This document shows, in pieces, positions 10,720 to 23,625 of a DNA stretch of 64,000 bases (position 1 is the stretch's first letter; every line of letters begins with the position of its first letter). The stretch covers positions 28,405-92,404 of the forward strand of contig JBJCIZ010000239.1 in NCBI GenBank assembly GCA_051294375.1, written 5' to 3'. The position numbers were made by a program, and so were the translations under genes. The DNA is from Paraspadella gotoi (taxonomy: Eukaryota > Chaetognatha). Below the pieces are notes generated by a model, which worked only from the letters and a program-made list of their open reading frames with translations, did not search any database and was not told where the DNA came from.

Positions 10720-11233
10720 CTCATGTTCTCAACTCAGATATTCTCGTAATTCAACTTCTAATCTAATGTTCTCAACTCAGATCTTCTCCTAATTCAACTT
10801 ATAATCTCATGTTCTCAACTCGGATATTCTCGTAATTCAACTTCTAATCTAATGTTCTCAACTAAGATATTCTCTTTATTCAACTTCTATCCTCATGTTC
10901 TCAACTCAGATCTTCTCGTAATTCAACTTCTAATCTCATGTTCTCAACTCAGATCTTCTCGTAATTCAACTTCTAATCTCATTTTCTCAACTCAGATATT
11001 CTCGTAATTCAACTTCTAATCTCATTTTCTCAACTCAGATATTCTAGTAATTCAACTTCTAATCTCATGTTCTCAACTCAGATCTTCTCGTAATTCAACT
11101 TCTAATCTCATTTTCTCAACTCAGATATTCTCGTAATTCAACTTCTAATCTCATGTTCTCAACTCAGATCTTCTCTTAATTCAACTTCTAATCTCATCTT
11201 CTCAACTCAGATCTTCTTCTAATTCAACTTTTA
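10720..11233 (+). repeat. 43-bp minisatellite, about 12 copies
   Basis: The unit begins CTCATGTTCTCAACTCAGAT and continues ATTCTCGTAATTCAACTTCT plus AAT. Starts at 10720 and 10763 fix the period at 43 bp. Copies vary at a few positions (CTAATG/CTCATT, GATATT/GATCTT, CTCGTA/CTCCTA/CTTTAT). 43 is not a multiple of three, which argues against a coding repeat. Confidence 0.95.
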
Positions 11234-11245
11234 ACGAAAAAGATT

Positions 11246-11274
11246 TTCGTCGTCGTCGTCGTCGTCGTCGTCTT
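11246..11274. repeat. (GTC)n microsatellite
   Basis: About nine to ten GTC units. It encodes poly-Arg on the minus strand in a 97-codon frame that I reject. Confidence 0.95.
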
Positions 11275-11820
11275 GAGAAATATGAATAAGAAAATGGAGA
11301 CTTGAAAAGTTCCGACGTCAGCGAAATGTTTTTGTCTCTTATTTTGGAGGAAATTGGGTTAGAGAGCCGAGCTAGGTATCTTTTTGACACGGAGGTGCGG
11401 TAAATGTTGTGGAGTTCCTGAGAGAGAGAGAGATTTATAGAGAGGGAGATATGTGTAGATTGAGAGAGGGAGGGGGAGAAAGAGAGAGAAACCAATATGA
11501 AATTTTTTTATTCGTTGGATAATCAAGCTATCTAGCCTTCTGACTTTTCTCGTTCAATTGATTAAACATCAGAGGAATAGTAATAGTAATAGTAATAGTA
11601 ATAAATTAATTGTAATGATGTTATAGCGTCGAAATTAAAGGTATTGTCTAAGATTTATTTAAGACTTAGCATATAAAGTAAATAAGAGTAGTTATGATTA
11701 GAATTCTAAAATTCAACGATTTTTTGTAATTATCTCTTTCATCATTTTGGCAGCGAATCAACAGTGAGGGCTTTTCGAATAACTCTGTCATACAACTGGC
11801 AAAATGGAGCCACGACCCTC

Positions 11821-11910
<90 letters not shown>

Positions 11911-12261
11911 AAATGGGAGAAATAAAGAAAGGAAAGAATGGCATCGACAAAAAAGAACAAAAAAGGAAAAAGAAAAATAAGTGAACACGAAAAAAGAAGA
12001 CAATTTACAGTTTGGGCGGGATGATTCGGGACTGAAAGGATTTCGAAGTGGATAGGGAGAGAGGGAGAAGAGAGGGAGAGAACGGGCAGGAGAGAGGGAA
12101 AGAGAAGTGGGAGAGAAAAGGGGAGAGAAAGAGGGAGAGGAGAGGGAGACAGGTGGGTGAGAGAGAGGGAGAGGTGACAGAGATGGGGGGACAGATAGCG
12201 GGACGCAGAGAGAAAGGGAAACAGAAATGCAAAGGAACGAGAAAGCAGAGACCACAAGAGA

Positions 12262-12293
<32 letters not shown>

Positions 12294-12412
12294 GAGAGAG
12301 CAGAGAGAGAGAGAGACGAGAGAGAAGAAAGGAGAGAAGAAGAGAGAGGAAAGAAAGGAGAGAGAGAGAGAGCGAGAGCAAGATGTTAGAGAGAGAAGAA
12401 GAGAGATGAAAT
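11821..12412. repeat. Long (AG)n-rich purine tract
   Basis: Pure (AG)n at 11823-11907, a unique insert (11908-12040), then purine-rich AGAGGG/AGAGAA sequence to about 12412. The 265- and 225-codon minus frames are Ser/Leu/Phe translations of this tract. Confidence 0.95.
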
Positions 12413-13640
<1,228 letters not shown>

Positions 13641-13805
13641 AGAGAACGAGAGAGAGAAAGAGAAGACGAAGACGAACGACCGGAACGAGAGAAACGAGGA
13701 CGAGCAGAGCAGAGGAGTGTGATGATGAGAGAGAGAGAGAGGAGAGGAGAGATGCGAAGGAGAAAGACGAGACGAGATGATCAGAAGAGAGAGAGAGAGA
13801 GAGAC
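13641..13805. repeat. (AG)n-rich interrupted purine tract
   Basis: AGAG blocks mixed with GACGA. Arg/Glu and Ser/Leu frames result. Confidence 0.9.
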
Positions 13806-14057
13806 CTGACCGGACGTCGGAAATGGATTTCATGTCGATCAGAATCGTTTTTCTTCGACCACAAACAAGACTTTTCTTCACGACTTCCCTCCATCCGCCC
13901 CTCTGTTTCCAACTTACCTTTTTCTTACCTGACCCCGCGGTTTTAACCACTAGAAACTATATTCATTTTCAAGGAATTATGCAATGTCTTCATCTTTGGT
14001 TTTCTTTTATTCTTTCATTTTTCTCCACAGAGCCCCATTCTTATCCGATCTTATTCC

Positions 14058-14460
14058 ATCTTGTTCATTTCCCTATCTTTCTACTTCTTGTACATCTCTC
14101 TTTCTTTTTCCATCTTGTACATGTCTCTTTATTTCTTCAGCTTGTACATCTCTCTTTCTTTCTCCAGCTTGTACATCTCTCTTTATTTCTTCAGCTTGTA
14201 CATTTCTCCTTCTTTTTCCTTCTTGTTTATCTCCCTATCTTTCTCCATCTTGTACATCTCTCTTTCTTTCTCCATCTTGTGCATCTCCCTATCTTTCTAC
14301 ATCTTGTACATCTCTCTTTCTTTCTACATCTTGTACATCTCTCTTTCTTTCTCCAGCTCGTTCATCTCCCTATTTTTCTACTTCTTGTACATCTCTATTT
14401 CTTTCTCCATCTCGTTCATCTCTATTTCTTTCTCCATCTTGTTCATCTCCCCCTCTACAC
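14058..14460 (+). repeat. 27-bp minisatellite, about 15 copies, open in three frames
   Basis: The unit is CTTGTACATCTCTCTTTCTT followed by TCTCCAT. The 27-bp period is nine codons, and all three plus frames stay open through the array. One reads repeats of LYISLSFSI, another repeats of LVHLSFFLH. Frames of 178-269 codons arise from this. A 12-bp repeat (CTTCATCCGCTT-like) follows at 14482-14548. I regard it as a non-coding minisatellite because no start context, domain or splice-bounded structure is evident; a repetitive secreted protein cannot be excluded. Confidence 0.85.
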
Positions 14461-14687
14461 TTTTCCATCAATCAAGCACAGTCTGTTTCTTCAGCCGCTT
14501 CGTCATCCGCTTCTTCATCCGCTTCTTCGGCCGCTTCCTCATCCGTGCTGCAGATTCTTTGCAATGCGCAATAACTGTTGCTTCTTTCAAACGTTGACAT
14601 CTTCAAACGCCGAATGCATTATTTGCTGTTAGCGTCAAACTGTGAATGATTTAATTGCTGTTAGCATCAAACGCTGAATATGTTAAA

Positions 14688-14810
<123 letters not shown>

Positions 14811-14877
14811 GTTAAACGGGAGAAATGTTGGTGATGATCGAGTTTTTAGGTCGAGGGAGATTTTGTCGGTCAAGAAT

Positions 14878-15235
14878 GGGCGGTGTCGGGCGGCGTCGGG
14901 CAGTGTCGGGCGGCGTCGGTTTGTTGACAGACATCAAAGATAACACCGCGGAAAATATGAATAAAGGAGAGAGAATCGATAGGAGAACAAACGGAGCGGA
15001 CACGGGCGTGGACCGGTGGCAAAGCGTGACAGGGGGGTGGCAAAGCGTGACAGGGGGGAGCAAAGCGTGGCAAAGATTGAAGGGAAGGAGAAAAGGATGG
15101 CAGGGAAGTTGCTTTCAAAGCGTTGCAAAGGTGAGCGAGCCTAGGGGCAAAGAATGCTTTTCGCAGCGGGAGAAGGTTGGCAAAGGGTGACAGGGGGAAG
15201 CAAAGCGTGGCGAATGGGTTTGAGCCTAAGTGCAA
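14878..15235 (+). repeat. Short GC-rich tandem repeats
   Basis: A 10-bp unit (GGCGTCGGGC/GGTGTCGGGC) occurs about four times at 14880-14918. A degenerate unit GGCAAAGCGTGACAGGGGG (about 20 bp) recurs from 15016 to about 15235. The overlapping 64-144-codon frames on both strands are products of these repeats. Confidence 0.75.
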
Positions 15236-15800
15236 TGTACTGCGGCCAAGCGTGTCACTGGCGTTACACCGTGTCAAAACGTAACCGGTGGCCTTCCGAG
15301 GCAAAGGAGAGACCCTCCGACCTTAAGACTGAAAGATCAGGAGTTGACGCCCGACATAAAACAAACAGAACTTGTAAATGAAATTAAAATTGAGACTTGT
15401 CATCACAGAATATTAAAATAAGTTACCAAAACAAAAGCAGCCATTTGATTCCAAAAATAAATAAAATATGATGTGACAACAACAACAACAAAACAACAAC
15501 AACAACGTTTTGGAACAAAGCTGAGCCAACGCACAACGTCGTCATAACCCGTGAAACTACTCGCTCTCACTCTCTCTCTGTCCCTCTCTGTCTCTATCTC
15601 CCTCCCACTCGATATTTCTCTCTGACGAAAAAACACACTTGCTCACACACACAAACACACACTCACACACACTCTGCGCACATAAAGTCGAAATACATCG
15701 ATGTGGGTGGAAAGATTTCGTGCTTCTTCCTTCGCGAGGGTCAAAACTTATTCACTTCTTTCTTTTATTTTCTTTTTATGTCTCTATTTATTTATTTCTT
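15236..15800. other. Mixed stretch with (AAC)n and (CA)n, no gene recognised
   Basis: (AAC)n at 15477-15507, a short CT run at 15563-15610 and CACA-rich sequence at 15640-15675. Confidence 0.7.
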
Positions 15801-15817
15801 TTCTTTCTTGCTTGCTT

Positions 15818-15860
15818 TCTTTTCTCTCTCTCTCTCTCTACCCTCCTTCTTCTTCTCTCT

Positions 15861-15909
<49 letters not shown>

Positions 15910-15910
15910 T
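15818..15910. repeat. (TC)n microsatellite, interrupted
   Basis: CT blocks separated by TACCCTCCTTCTT and TATTCTCC. Confidence 0.9.
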
Positions 15911-16890
15911 CATATCTCATGTTTTTTGGATGACGGCATTATTTCGAGATTTTCCTCTTACATGCGGTCATGGTCTTGTAATCTCCCCATGCTTCTCAAC
16001 AGTTCCAATCAAATCGCCCCCTCCGGCGACCAACCGAATCGCTCCACCAATCAGCGCCTCTCTTTAACCCACAACAATAAAAAAAAAAAGGTTAAAATCG
16101 TAAAGATTCTTCACGCTTCGAGCCTCACTCCGTCCACAGCGATTTCGAGCAAGAATTTGTTTACTATTTCGGCCTAAACATGACCGTAACTCGCGTCACC
16201 TTTTATATTTGACGTGGGACGTTAGTTTCTAGTAAAAAGAACGGCGGGGGAGCTTCGGTAAGGGGACCGGTTTCTCGAACATTCTGTGAATCATATATTT
16301 GTCCATTGTGTGGTTGTACGACGTAAGGACAAGGTGATTCAGCCGGCCAATTCACCTTGTCGCAACCGTGCGTCGCAAACAATGCCACTTACCTTGATAC
16401 CCTAAATACCTAAATGTAATTTGCATTGAGCAGTTTTTTTTTGGCCACTTTTCCTAGTGGCATTTTACGTGCTTTTCGAAAATCTTTAACTGAACAACAG
16501 AGGAAAGTTATATCATTTTATACAGCTATAGCGTCTCATTAGATAAAATAGTATCGTATGTTTAAACATTGTCTTATTTTGCGGCATTTCTTTAATTAAG
16601 TTTAAAAAATCTAAAACTCTTTTAGAGTTCTGTTAGTAATGCCGTAGGATTAATATTCGATGTTACCGCCTCTGGATCCACAGTCGCCGTTACCATCTCA
16701 TTTTCAATTTAAAACCTAAATTTGTCAACGGCGAAATAGAGTGAGGCAACGAGTCATTGCAACCCCCCCCCCTTCTTTGTCTGTCTCTTCGCCCATCTAA
16801 AGTCGCTTCACCAATTTAAAGATCCTTTCGACCCCCGGGAAATTGAGGGGAGACAAAGAGAGAGAACATTTTCCATTGTGAAGAAAATGG
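15911..16890. other. Single-copy stretch, no gene recognised
   Basis: Ordinary composition. A 61-codon minus frame (16203-16388) is not low-complexity (it includes NWPAESPCPYVVQPHNGQIY), and on that strand a GTAAGT follows the CAAG at about 16396-16389, just upstream of its ATG. With no homology I leave it uncalled. Confidence 0.4.
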
Positions 16891-16893
16891 AAA

Positions 16894-16921
16894 CGACGAC
16901 GACGACGACGACGACGACGGC
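16894..16921. repeat. (GAC)n microsatellite
   Basis: About nine ACG units, followed by GC-rich sequence and short poly-G runs. Confidence 0.9.
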
Positions 16922-17039
16922 GTCACGGGGCGAAACCCCACCGCGCCTTAAGGGAAGGAATTCGAAATTGGGGGGGGGGGAGAGAAGATTTTAGATGCAA
17001 AGGCGAAATCCGTTGAGAGGGAACATTTTTTTTTTATTG

Positions 17040-17340
17040 GAACGGATTGGTCATTCATTCATACGTTCATTCATACATTAATTTATTAATTTATTAATTA
17101 ATTCATTCATTCATTAAATAATTCATTCATTCTTTGATTAACTTATTCATAAATTTACTAATTCATCCACTCTAGATATTTATTCATTGATTCATTTATA
17201 AATTTACTAATTCATCCACTCCAGATATTTATTCATTGAATTATTCATAAATTTACTCATTCATTAAGATCAGTAATTAATTCAGTGATTCATTCATAAA
17301 TTAATATTTCATTGACTCCGAAATTTTATTCATTGATTCA
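17040..17340. repeat. Degenerate (ATTC)n-rich region
   Basis: ATTCATTC repeats with a longer internal repeat (TTCATAAATTTACTAATTCA then CCACTC) seen twice near 17147 and 17205. Confidence 0.8.
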
Positions 17341-17349
17341 TGAATTCGA

Positions 17350-17697
17350 ATTAGGGTTTAGAGTTAAGGTTAAGGATTAGCTTAAGATTAGGGATTAGGG
17401 TTACGAATTAGAGTTAAGGATTAGCTTAAGATTAGGGATTAGGGTTAGAAATTAGAGTTAAGCATTAGCTTAAGATTAGGGATTAGGGTTATGAATTAGA
17501 GTTAAGGATTAGCTTAAGATTAGGGATTAGAGTTAGGAATTAGTGTTAAGGATTAGCTTAAGATTAGGGATTAGGGTTACGAATTAGAGTTAAGCATTAG
17601 CTTAAGATTAGGGATTAGGGTTACGAATTAGAGTTTAGGATTAGCTTAAGATTAGGGATTGGGGTTAGAAATTAGAGTTAAGGATTAGCTCATAGCT
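17350..17697 (+). repeat. 44-bp telomere-like minisatellite, about 8 copies
   Basis: CTTAAGATTAGGGATTAGGG recurs at 17381, 17425 and 17469, giving a 44-bp period. The other half of the unit is GAATTAGAGTTAAGGATTAG. The TTAGGG-like content resembles degenerate telomere DNA, but the units are GATTAGGGATTAGGGTTA and not pure TTAGGG or TTAGG, so this is an interstitial satellite and not a telomere. Confidence 0.9.
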
Positions 17698-17904
17698 TTA
17701 ATAATAATTTAAAATTAAATATCAAGGTTTCTTTTAATTCAGGTATCAAAGAACAGAAATGAGGCGCTCTCGGAAAAGAGAGCCAAAAAAAAAAGCAAGA
17801 GGAAGAAAACGTAAGGAAAAAGTCGATAAAAAAAACAACAGAAGAGAAAATAGAAAGAGAAAAGACAAAAGACATCGACGCCGAGAATTGTAAGAGCATT
17901 ATCC

Positions 17905-17990
17905 CCCGGTTTTTAACGCCGCATCGAAGGGTATTAACGCGGCATCAACGCGGCATTAGTTCGGCATTAACGCAGCGCGAAGCCGCAATG
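17905..17990 (+). repeat. Short repeat of TTAACGCGGCATCAACGCGG type
   Basis: Four to five degenerate copies of AACGCGGCAT within 85 bp. Unexplained. Confidence 0.6.
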
Positions 17991-18096
17991 TCGAAGGAGC
18001 AGCGCTAATTCTTTTGGAATATATATACAATCGTGTCGTGCGGACTGGATCTTAGTAACTGGGAAACGAAACTTCAAAAGGAGGGGTCGAGGAATA

Positions 18097-18103
18097 TGAC
18101 GAA

Positions 18104-18138
<35 letters not shown>
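18097..18138. repeat. (GAC)n microsatellite
   Basis: About 14 ACG units; the minus strand reads poly-Ser. Confidence 0.95.
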
Positions 18139-18690
18139 TTGTGAGAATTTAACGATCAGCAATTTTTTTTTTCTTCTTGGGACTCGGGGGCGAAGCTTTC
18201 GGCTCGGGAACCGAAATCTTGCGACTATCATCAATGGTCGAGGCAGCGGCAGAAGCGAGGGCGATGATGACGACGATTGCTGAGAGAGGGGGAAAGCAAT
18301 GAGGACGAAGGCGAAGAATATAGTTTTCTCTTATTTCTTTGAAAATATAGAAATGATCTCGTCGCTTTTGTTTTCCTTCACGTTAATGTCTTAATTCTGT
18401 TTTTTATTTGTTTGATTTATTTTTTTTTTGCTGACGTATGCTACTGTATCGTTCTTGATATGAAAGAAAATTCTCAAAATATATATATAAAGACGACGTA
18501 TATAGTGGACGTTTTAAACTTTGTTACTTGAAAGATAGAATCCGAGGTTGTTTGGGTAAAATCCAATTTTTTTTGCCCCTTGAAAATAAATTTGATCCGT
18601 TTCCTTTGACGATGAAGAAAAAAAAGAATGACAACAACAACAAAGATAGCCGGGGGGGGGTGGAAGGATTAATCCCTGATTTTGGTACTT
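18139..18690. other. Single-copy stretch, no gene recognised
   Basis: Moderately AT-rich sequence with poly-T runs and a short ATATATAT at 18480. Confidence 0.5.
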
Positions 18691-18726
18691 CTGCTCTCTC
18701 TCTCCTCTCTCCTTCTCTCTCTCCTC

Positions 18727-18780
<54 letters not shown>
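18691..18780. repeat. (TC)n microsatellite
   Basis: CT blocks with TCC interruptions, then pure CT. Confidence 0.95.
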
Positions 18781-18782
<2 letters not shown>

Positions 18783-19387
18783 CTCTTCTTTTTTTCCTCT
18801 GTCTATTAACTTACTGATTTGGCCCTGAAGATGATCTGTCCAATGGATCGAAATATTGTACTCCCAATGTGTAATCTCTATCTAACAAAGATAGCTCCAA
18901 TCCATTGGCAGATCGAGAAGAAAGACCAAAATTGCGATAACAACAACAACAACAATTTAGCGAAAACTGGAGAGGAAAAGATTTTAGAAGATTTGACGAC
19001 GACGAAAACGACGACGACGACGACGACGACGACGCCTCTAATATTCGATTCCAACAGGAATGAAATTGCGTTGGAATAAAAAAAAAACGAGAATCTTCGT
19101 TGATGGGAAAAAAACTAAATCGAGAGGAAAAAAGAAAAAAACAAGTTTTTTTTTTGGTCCAATCAGCCGAAAAACAGTTTTTTATCTTTGACAAAACAGT
19201 TTTTTATCTCTGACAAAACAGTTTCTTGCTTTTTTTTTTCTTTTTGGTGTTAATTTTCAGCGACGATTTTTATCAATGTCAAAAAAAGGTTTAGATTTTT
19301 TTTCGTTGGGGGGGGGGGAATTTGGGAAAAATTGCCGACAAAATCATTGTCTCCGATAAATGGTGACAATGAACATTGGGCTATCTT
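18781..19387. other. Mixed stretch with (AAC)n, (GAC)n and a 22-bp triplicate
   Basis: (AAC)n at 18939-18955 and (GAC)n at 19006-19034. CAAAACAGTTTTTTATCT-like units are repeated three times at 19168-19230. No gene recognised. Confidence 0.7.
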
Positions 19388-19645
19388 TTCCCAGAGCGCC
19401 CTATTTTCTGAAAGCGGCACTAGCAGTCCCTTAGATTTGAGGTTTTTTTTGTCCTAACAAATGAGCAACCAATGTAGGCGAATTATATACGTTTTTAACA
19501 TAAGTGAGACAGACCGACGGACAGACATACCAACCAAAAGACTGACAGACAGACCAACAGACCGACCAAAAAGTGACTTATAGATTAGCTCCGCGAGTAC
19601 TTCTGAATTAAAGATGAAACGGGGCGTTCAGGGAAAATAAGGCAC
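19388..19645. mobile_element. R2 copy bracketed by inverted R4 motifs
   Basis: The left edge TTTTCCCAGAGCGCCCTATT is the inverse of the right edge GGGGCGTTCAGGGAAAATAA. Between them lies the R2 repeat (19405-19595) with its (GACA/GACC)n tract. The arrangement resembles a small inverted-repeat element of about 258 bp. No clear target duplication is visible. Confidence 0.5.
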
Positions 19646-19708
19646 ACATGACATTCAACGATTGAGATTTTTGACTACAAGTCGACGGAAACAACCAATT
19701 TTCAATGA

Positions 19709-19744
19709 ACGACGACGACGACGACGACGACGAAGACGACGACT
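19709..19744. repeat. (GAC)n microsatellite
   Basis: About eleven units with one AAG interruption. Confidence 0.95.
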
Positions 19745-19923
19745 ATGTCCACAGTGACAACTGTAAAAAGCTGAATGGACATTTTTTCATTGGTCCGCAA
19801 GATTTATGAATGTAGTGTCTAATGAATATTTGATTTACGAAAACCTTCGTCTTTCTGTCATGAAGGGGAAAACCATCGATTTCGGAGGCAAAGAGAAGAA
19901 GCAGGAGGGGCACAAAATTAAAC

Positions 19924-19967
19924 ATGAGAGAGAGAGAGAGAGAGTAGAGGAGAGAGAGAGGAAGAGA

Positions 19968-20002
<35 letters not shown>

Positions 20003-20015
20003 GAGAGAGAGAGAG
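19924..20015. repeat. (AG)n microsatellite, interrupted
   Basis: AG blocks split by TAGAGG and GGAAG. Confidence 0.95.
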
Positions 20016-20103
20016 AGTCAATGTTGTCCTTTAGGCTTATCGATATTGCCGTTTCTTTATTTCCCAACTCCATTTTTATTTTCTTATCTTTTTCTGTATT
20101 TTG

Positions 20104-20105
<2 letters not shown>

Positions 20106-20182
<77 letters not shown>
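20106..20182. repeat. (TC)n microsatellite
   Basis: Near-pure CT run of about 75 bp. Confidence 0.95.
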
Positions 20183-20184
<2 letters not shown>

Positions 20185-20335
20185 GTCGACTCCTGTTCTG
20201 TTGTTTTAAGATTAATGCCCTTATAAATCTCCGCGTTCTGAGAAGAGGAAACGATGGAAGGAAACAGGAAAGGAAAAAAAAACCCGCTGATGGTGAAGTC
20301 AACAGAATTGTTTCTGAAAAATCGTTGGTGGTAAC

Positions 20336-20358
20336 TCTCCTCTCTCTCTCTCTCTTTT

Positions 20359-20389
<31 letters not shown>

Positions 20390-20398
20390 TCTCTCTCT

Positions 20399-20442
<44 letters not shown>

Positions 20443-20446
20443 CTCT
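20336..20446. repeat. (TC)n microsatellite, interrupted
   Basis: CT blocks with CTTTTC and CTCC interruptions; ends GCTCTCTCATCCCC. Confidence 0.95.
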
Positions 20447-20526
20447 CATCCCCGACACAAAAGAATGGAGTCAGTCGCTCTCTCTCTCCCCCTCGGGGCG
20501 AGCGACATCCGGTTGGAGTCTCGACG

Positions 20527-20560
20527 CGAGAGAGAAGAAATAAAGAGAGAGAGAAGAGAG

Positions 20561-20610
<50 letters not shown>

Positions 20611-21330
20611 GAGAGAGAAAGGAAGAGAGAGAGAAAGTTTTAGAGAGAGAGAGGACGGTCGTGAGTCGCGCGAGACAAAAAAAAAAGCGAAGAGAGAAAT
20701 TGGAGGAAAAAGGAAATAAAATGGAGAAAATTGGAAAGAAAATGGCGAGAAAAGAGAAAGGGAATTTAGAGGAAAAAAGGAGAGAAAATGGCGGGAAAAA
20801 GGAAAGAGAAATTGGATGAAAATGGAAAGAAAAAATGTAGAAAAAAAGAAACGAGAAATTTGCTGAGGAAAAAGTAAAAATCAAGAAATAAGATTTAAAA
20901 TTTGGTAAAAAATAGAAAAGGTGGAAACGGAAATGGTGGAAAAGGGAAATGGGGAAAAGAGAAGTGGATATAGTGGAAAAGGGAAATGGAAATGGGGGAA
21001 AAAGAAATAAAAATAGTGAAAAAAGAAGTGGAAATGAGGGGAAAAATGGAAATGGAAATAGTGAAAAAAGGAAATTGAAATGAGGGAATAGAGAAATGGA
21101 AATAATGGAAAAGGAAATGAAATTGGGAATGAGGAAAAAGAAAATAGTGGAAAAATGGAAATGGAAATGGGAAAAAAAATATGGAAATGGAGCAAGAAAT
21201 TAAAATCGAGAAAAATAGAAAATAAAGTAAATTAAAAAAAATGGGAAAGAAAAAAAAAAGTAAAATAAGAAGAAAATAAATGGGGAAAAAAAAGGGGACA
21301 AAATAAAGAGTAAGTGAAGGAAAGAAAAAT
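20527..21330 (+). repeat. Long polypurine region: (AG)n then GGAAAT/GAAAATGG-rich
   Basis: From 20527 the plus strand is almost all purines. (AG)n runs to about 20660, followed by about 650 bp of GAAAATGGAAA/GGGGAAAAAG-like degenerate repeats. The Ser/Phe-rich minus frames (137, 104 and 170 codons) are its complement. Confidence 0.85.
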
Positions 21331-22030
21331 GAAAATGATGTGGAAACTCTTAAAGGTTCAAGTGGAATGAGGACGGAAAAGGAGTCATCAGGATATGGAA
21401 GTGACATAGGTATAACTTACAAGGATGATAGGGAAAAGAGGACAACAGGGTGACAAAGCGAATCCGCAAGAGTACATAAAGCAAAGGGCCGACAAAAACA
21501 GGTTTTCCTTTTGCTCAATAAGTTAAAGAAATTATTGTAAAAGCGAACGAGATTACGGATTAAAAAAACAAAACAAAAGAAATTCACGCTAGAGGCGCGA
21601 AATGAGGCAGAGAAATAGGGAATAAGAGGAGGAAGAGAATAAAGAGGAAGAAGAACGAAACAATTGATGATTTGTTTCCATTCAATTTTTAATTAAAAAG
21701 CGAGAGAGGCCGCCCCCCCATTCTCCTTCCTCTCCACCCATCCCCCCCCTTCTGACGGTGAAGGAATGAAGGCCTCACGGCGGAATCGTGTGAGGGAGAA
21801 AAGTGAACGTGAAAAGCTTTCGCTCAGTTGTGATAATTGGTCGCTCGGTTGTGACATCTCGAGCCGGTGAGTTTTGGAGTGGGGGGGGGTGGTTTGAGAG
21901 ATAAAGGCAACTCCAAAAATTTATGTTTAATTATGGTTACGAATTATCTTAGATCAGCCAAGTTGAATGGAAAGAAGCGAAAAAAATATGAGAAAATTGA
22001 TATAAAAGTAAATTGCGATGGATTAGACTG
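21331..22030. other. Single-copy stretch, no gene recognised
   Basis: Purine-biased at first, then mixed. Poly-C and poly-G patches lie at 21712-21750 and 21883-21890. Confidence 0.5.
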
Positions 22031-22062
22031 ATACAGTACAGTACAGTACTGTACAGTACTAA
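22031..22062. repeat. (CAGTA)n inverted palindrome
   Basis: ACAGTACAGTACAGTACTGT followed by ACAGTACT contains the perfect 16-bp palindrome AGTACTGTACAGTACT. Confidence 0.8.
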
Positions 22063-22358
22063 AATTTGAAAGTTTTGTCATCTTTACGTAATGTGGGAAA
22101 GAAAAAGTAGAAAACATAAATAGAAAACATTTAAATAAATTTATGCTCTTTTTTAAAGTTAGAGAAGCTCAAGAAAGGGACAAAAAGAATGGCATAGGGT
22201 AAAAGGAAAAAAAATCATTTAAAGCTTTAAAAGGTTAAACGCAGAGAAGAAAGGAAATCAGGAAAAAAAAAGAAAGAAAAAGATAAAAAGAAAATAACCT
22301 TGAACCTCAACACTGCGACGCCTTTGAACGAATGTTTTGTCTTAGTCATTGGCTGAAA

Positions 22359-22361
<3 letters not shown>

Positions 22362-22410
<49 letters not shown>

Positions 22411-22431
22411 GAGAGAGAGACGAGACGAGTG

Positions 22432-22463
<32 letters not shown>

Positions 22464-22464
22464 A
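22362..22464. repeat. (AG)n microsatellite, interrupted
   Basis: AG blocks separated by ACGAGAGAGACGAGACGAGTGG. Confidence 0.95.
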
Positions 22465-23260
22465 GACAGCTTGTTTTCTGTATAGAATATTAAGGAACTA
22501 TTAGAAACAAAATTAAGTGCAGAGTCAGAATTCAAACAGAAAAATTAAAAGGCTCTCACGTTAGTGACGACATCCACTAAAGTGAGATGCGGATTTATGG
22601 ACACAACAGTTAGGACAGTTATAACTGTTGACGCTGACAACAGCTAAGACTGTGACAACTATTTAAGATAAAAGATTGGAAAAAAAAATCTACCATGGAG
22701 ACAACCGCTATCAGTAATATGAAAATGCAATTTGTTGCCAATCTTTAATTTTATAAATCGCATTTCTCTCTCATCATCATCGTCTCATCATCTCTCATCT
22801 CTCGTTCTTCTCTCTCTCCTCTGCTCTGCACGATCTCTCTCTCCTCTTCTCATCTCTTCTCATTCTCGTCTGTCATGATCTCGGTCCATCTCTCTCAGTC
22901 TCACACCCCGACCCGCTATTTACCCCGATGTCTTTTCTCCCTTCGAACGATCACATGTCTAACAATAACTTACTTTGTCTCTCTTTTTTTACCCCATTTA
23001 TCTTCATGCTTTTCCTCGACTTTCCAAAGAAGGTAAGTAAGTGTTAAAAGTTACGGTTTGGTTATTATACTTCGTCAGTTCCGCTCAGCCGTTAGTCGTA
23101 TATCACGCTTTGAAAATAGTGAAAAAGTCCTTTGTTTGCAACTGAAGTCATAACCGGGAGAAATAAATGACCTCTTAGAACAGGGGAGAAAAATAATACG
23201 GGCACTCAGCCACTTTAACGTTACATACAGAAAACTCTTGGCGGCGCTAGCGTACCGAGA

Positions 23261-23263
<3 letters not shown>
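22465..23263. other. Single-copy stretch with CT/CATC-rich part
   Basis: CATCATCATC and CTCTC-rich sequence at 22768-22900. No gene recognised. Confidence 0.5.

Positions 23264-23335
<72 letters not shown>
23263..23335. repeat. (AG)n microsatellite, pure
   Basis: About 36 AG units. Confidence 0.97.
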
Positions 23336-23336
<1 letters not shown>

Positions 23337-23446
23337 AATCGTGGAACTAAAGAAATCCAGGGTAAAAAAAAATTCATATTAATGAGATTAGAGATGTTGT
23401 GAGAAAGAGGATTTAAACGATGATGGATGCTGGGGGGAATTTTATT

Positions 23447-23464
23447 TCTTTTACTTTCTTTCGT

Positions 23465-23540
<76 letters not shown>

Positions 23541-23625
23541 TTTTTCTTTCTTTCTTTCTTTCTTTCTTACTTTCTATCTTTGTTTTTTCTTCCCTTCTTT
23601 CTTTTTCTTTTTTTTCATCTCTCTT
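23447..23625. repeat. (TTTC)n microsatellite
   Basis: About 28 CTTT units with a few substitutions, then a T-rich tail. The frames read (FLSF)n. Confidence 0.95.

Noticed and set aside
10720-11233. Regular 43-bp spacing considered as a CRISPR array
   Set aside because: The whole unit is repeated; there are no unique spacers and the genome is eukaryotic.
13823-14632. 269-codon plus frame with nine-residue repeats
   Set aside because: Arises from a 27-bp minisatellite that is open in all three frames; no independent sign of coding.
17350-17697. Chromosome end (telomere)
   Set aside because: Units are degenerate, 44 bp long and flanked by ordinary sequence on both sides.
20471-21407. Ser/Phe-rich minus frames that look like membrane proteins
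   Set aside because: Complement of the polypurine region; hydrophobicity follows from TTC/TTT/TCC codons.
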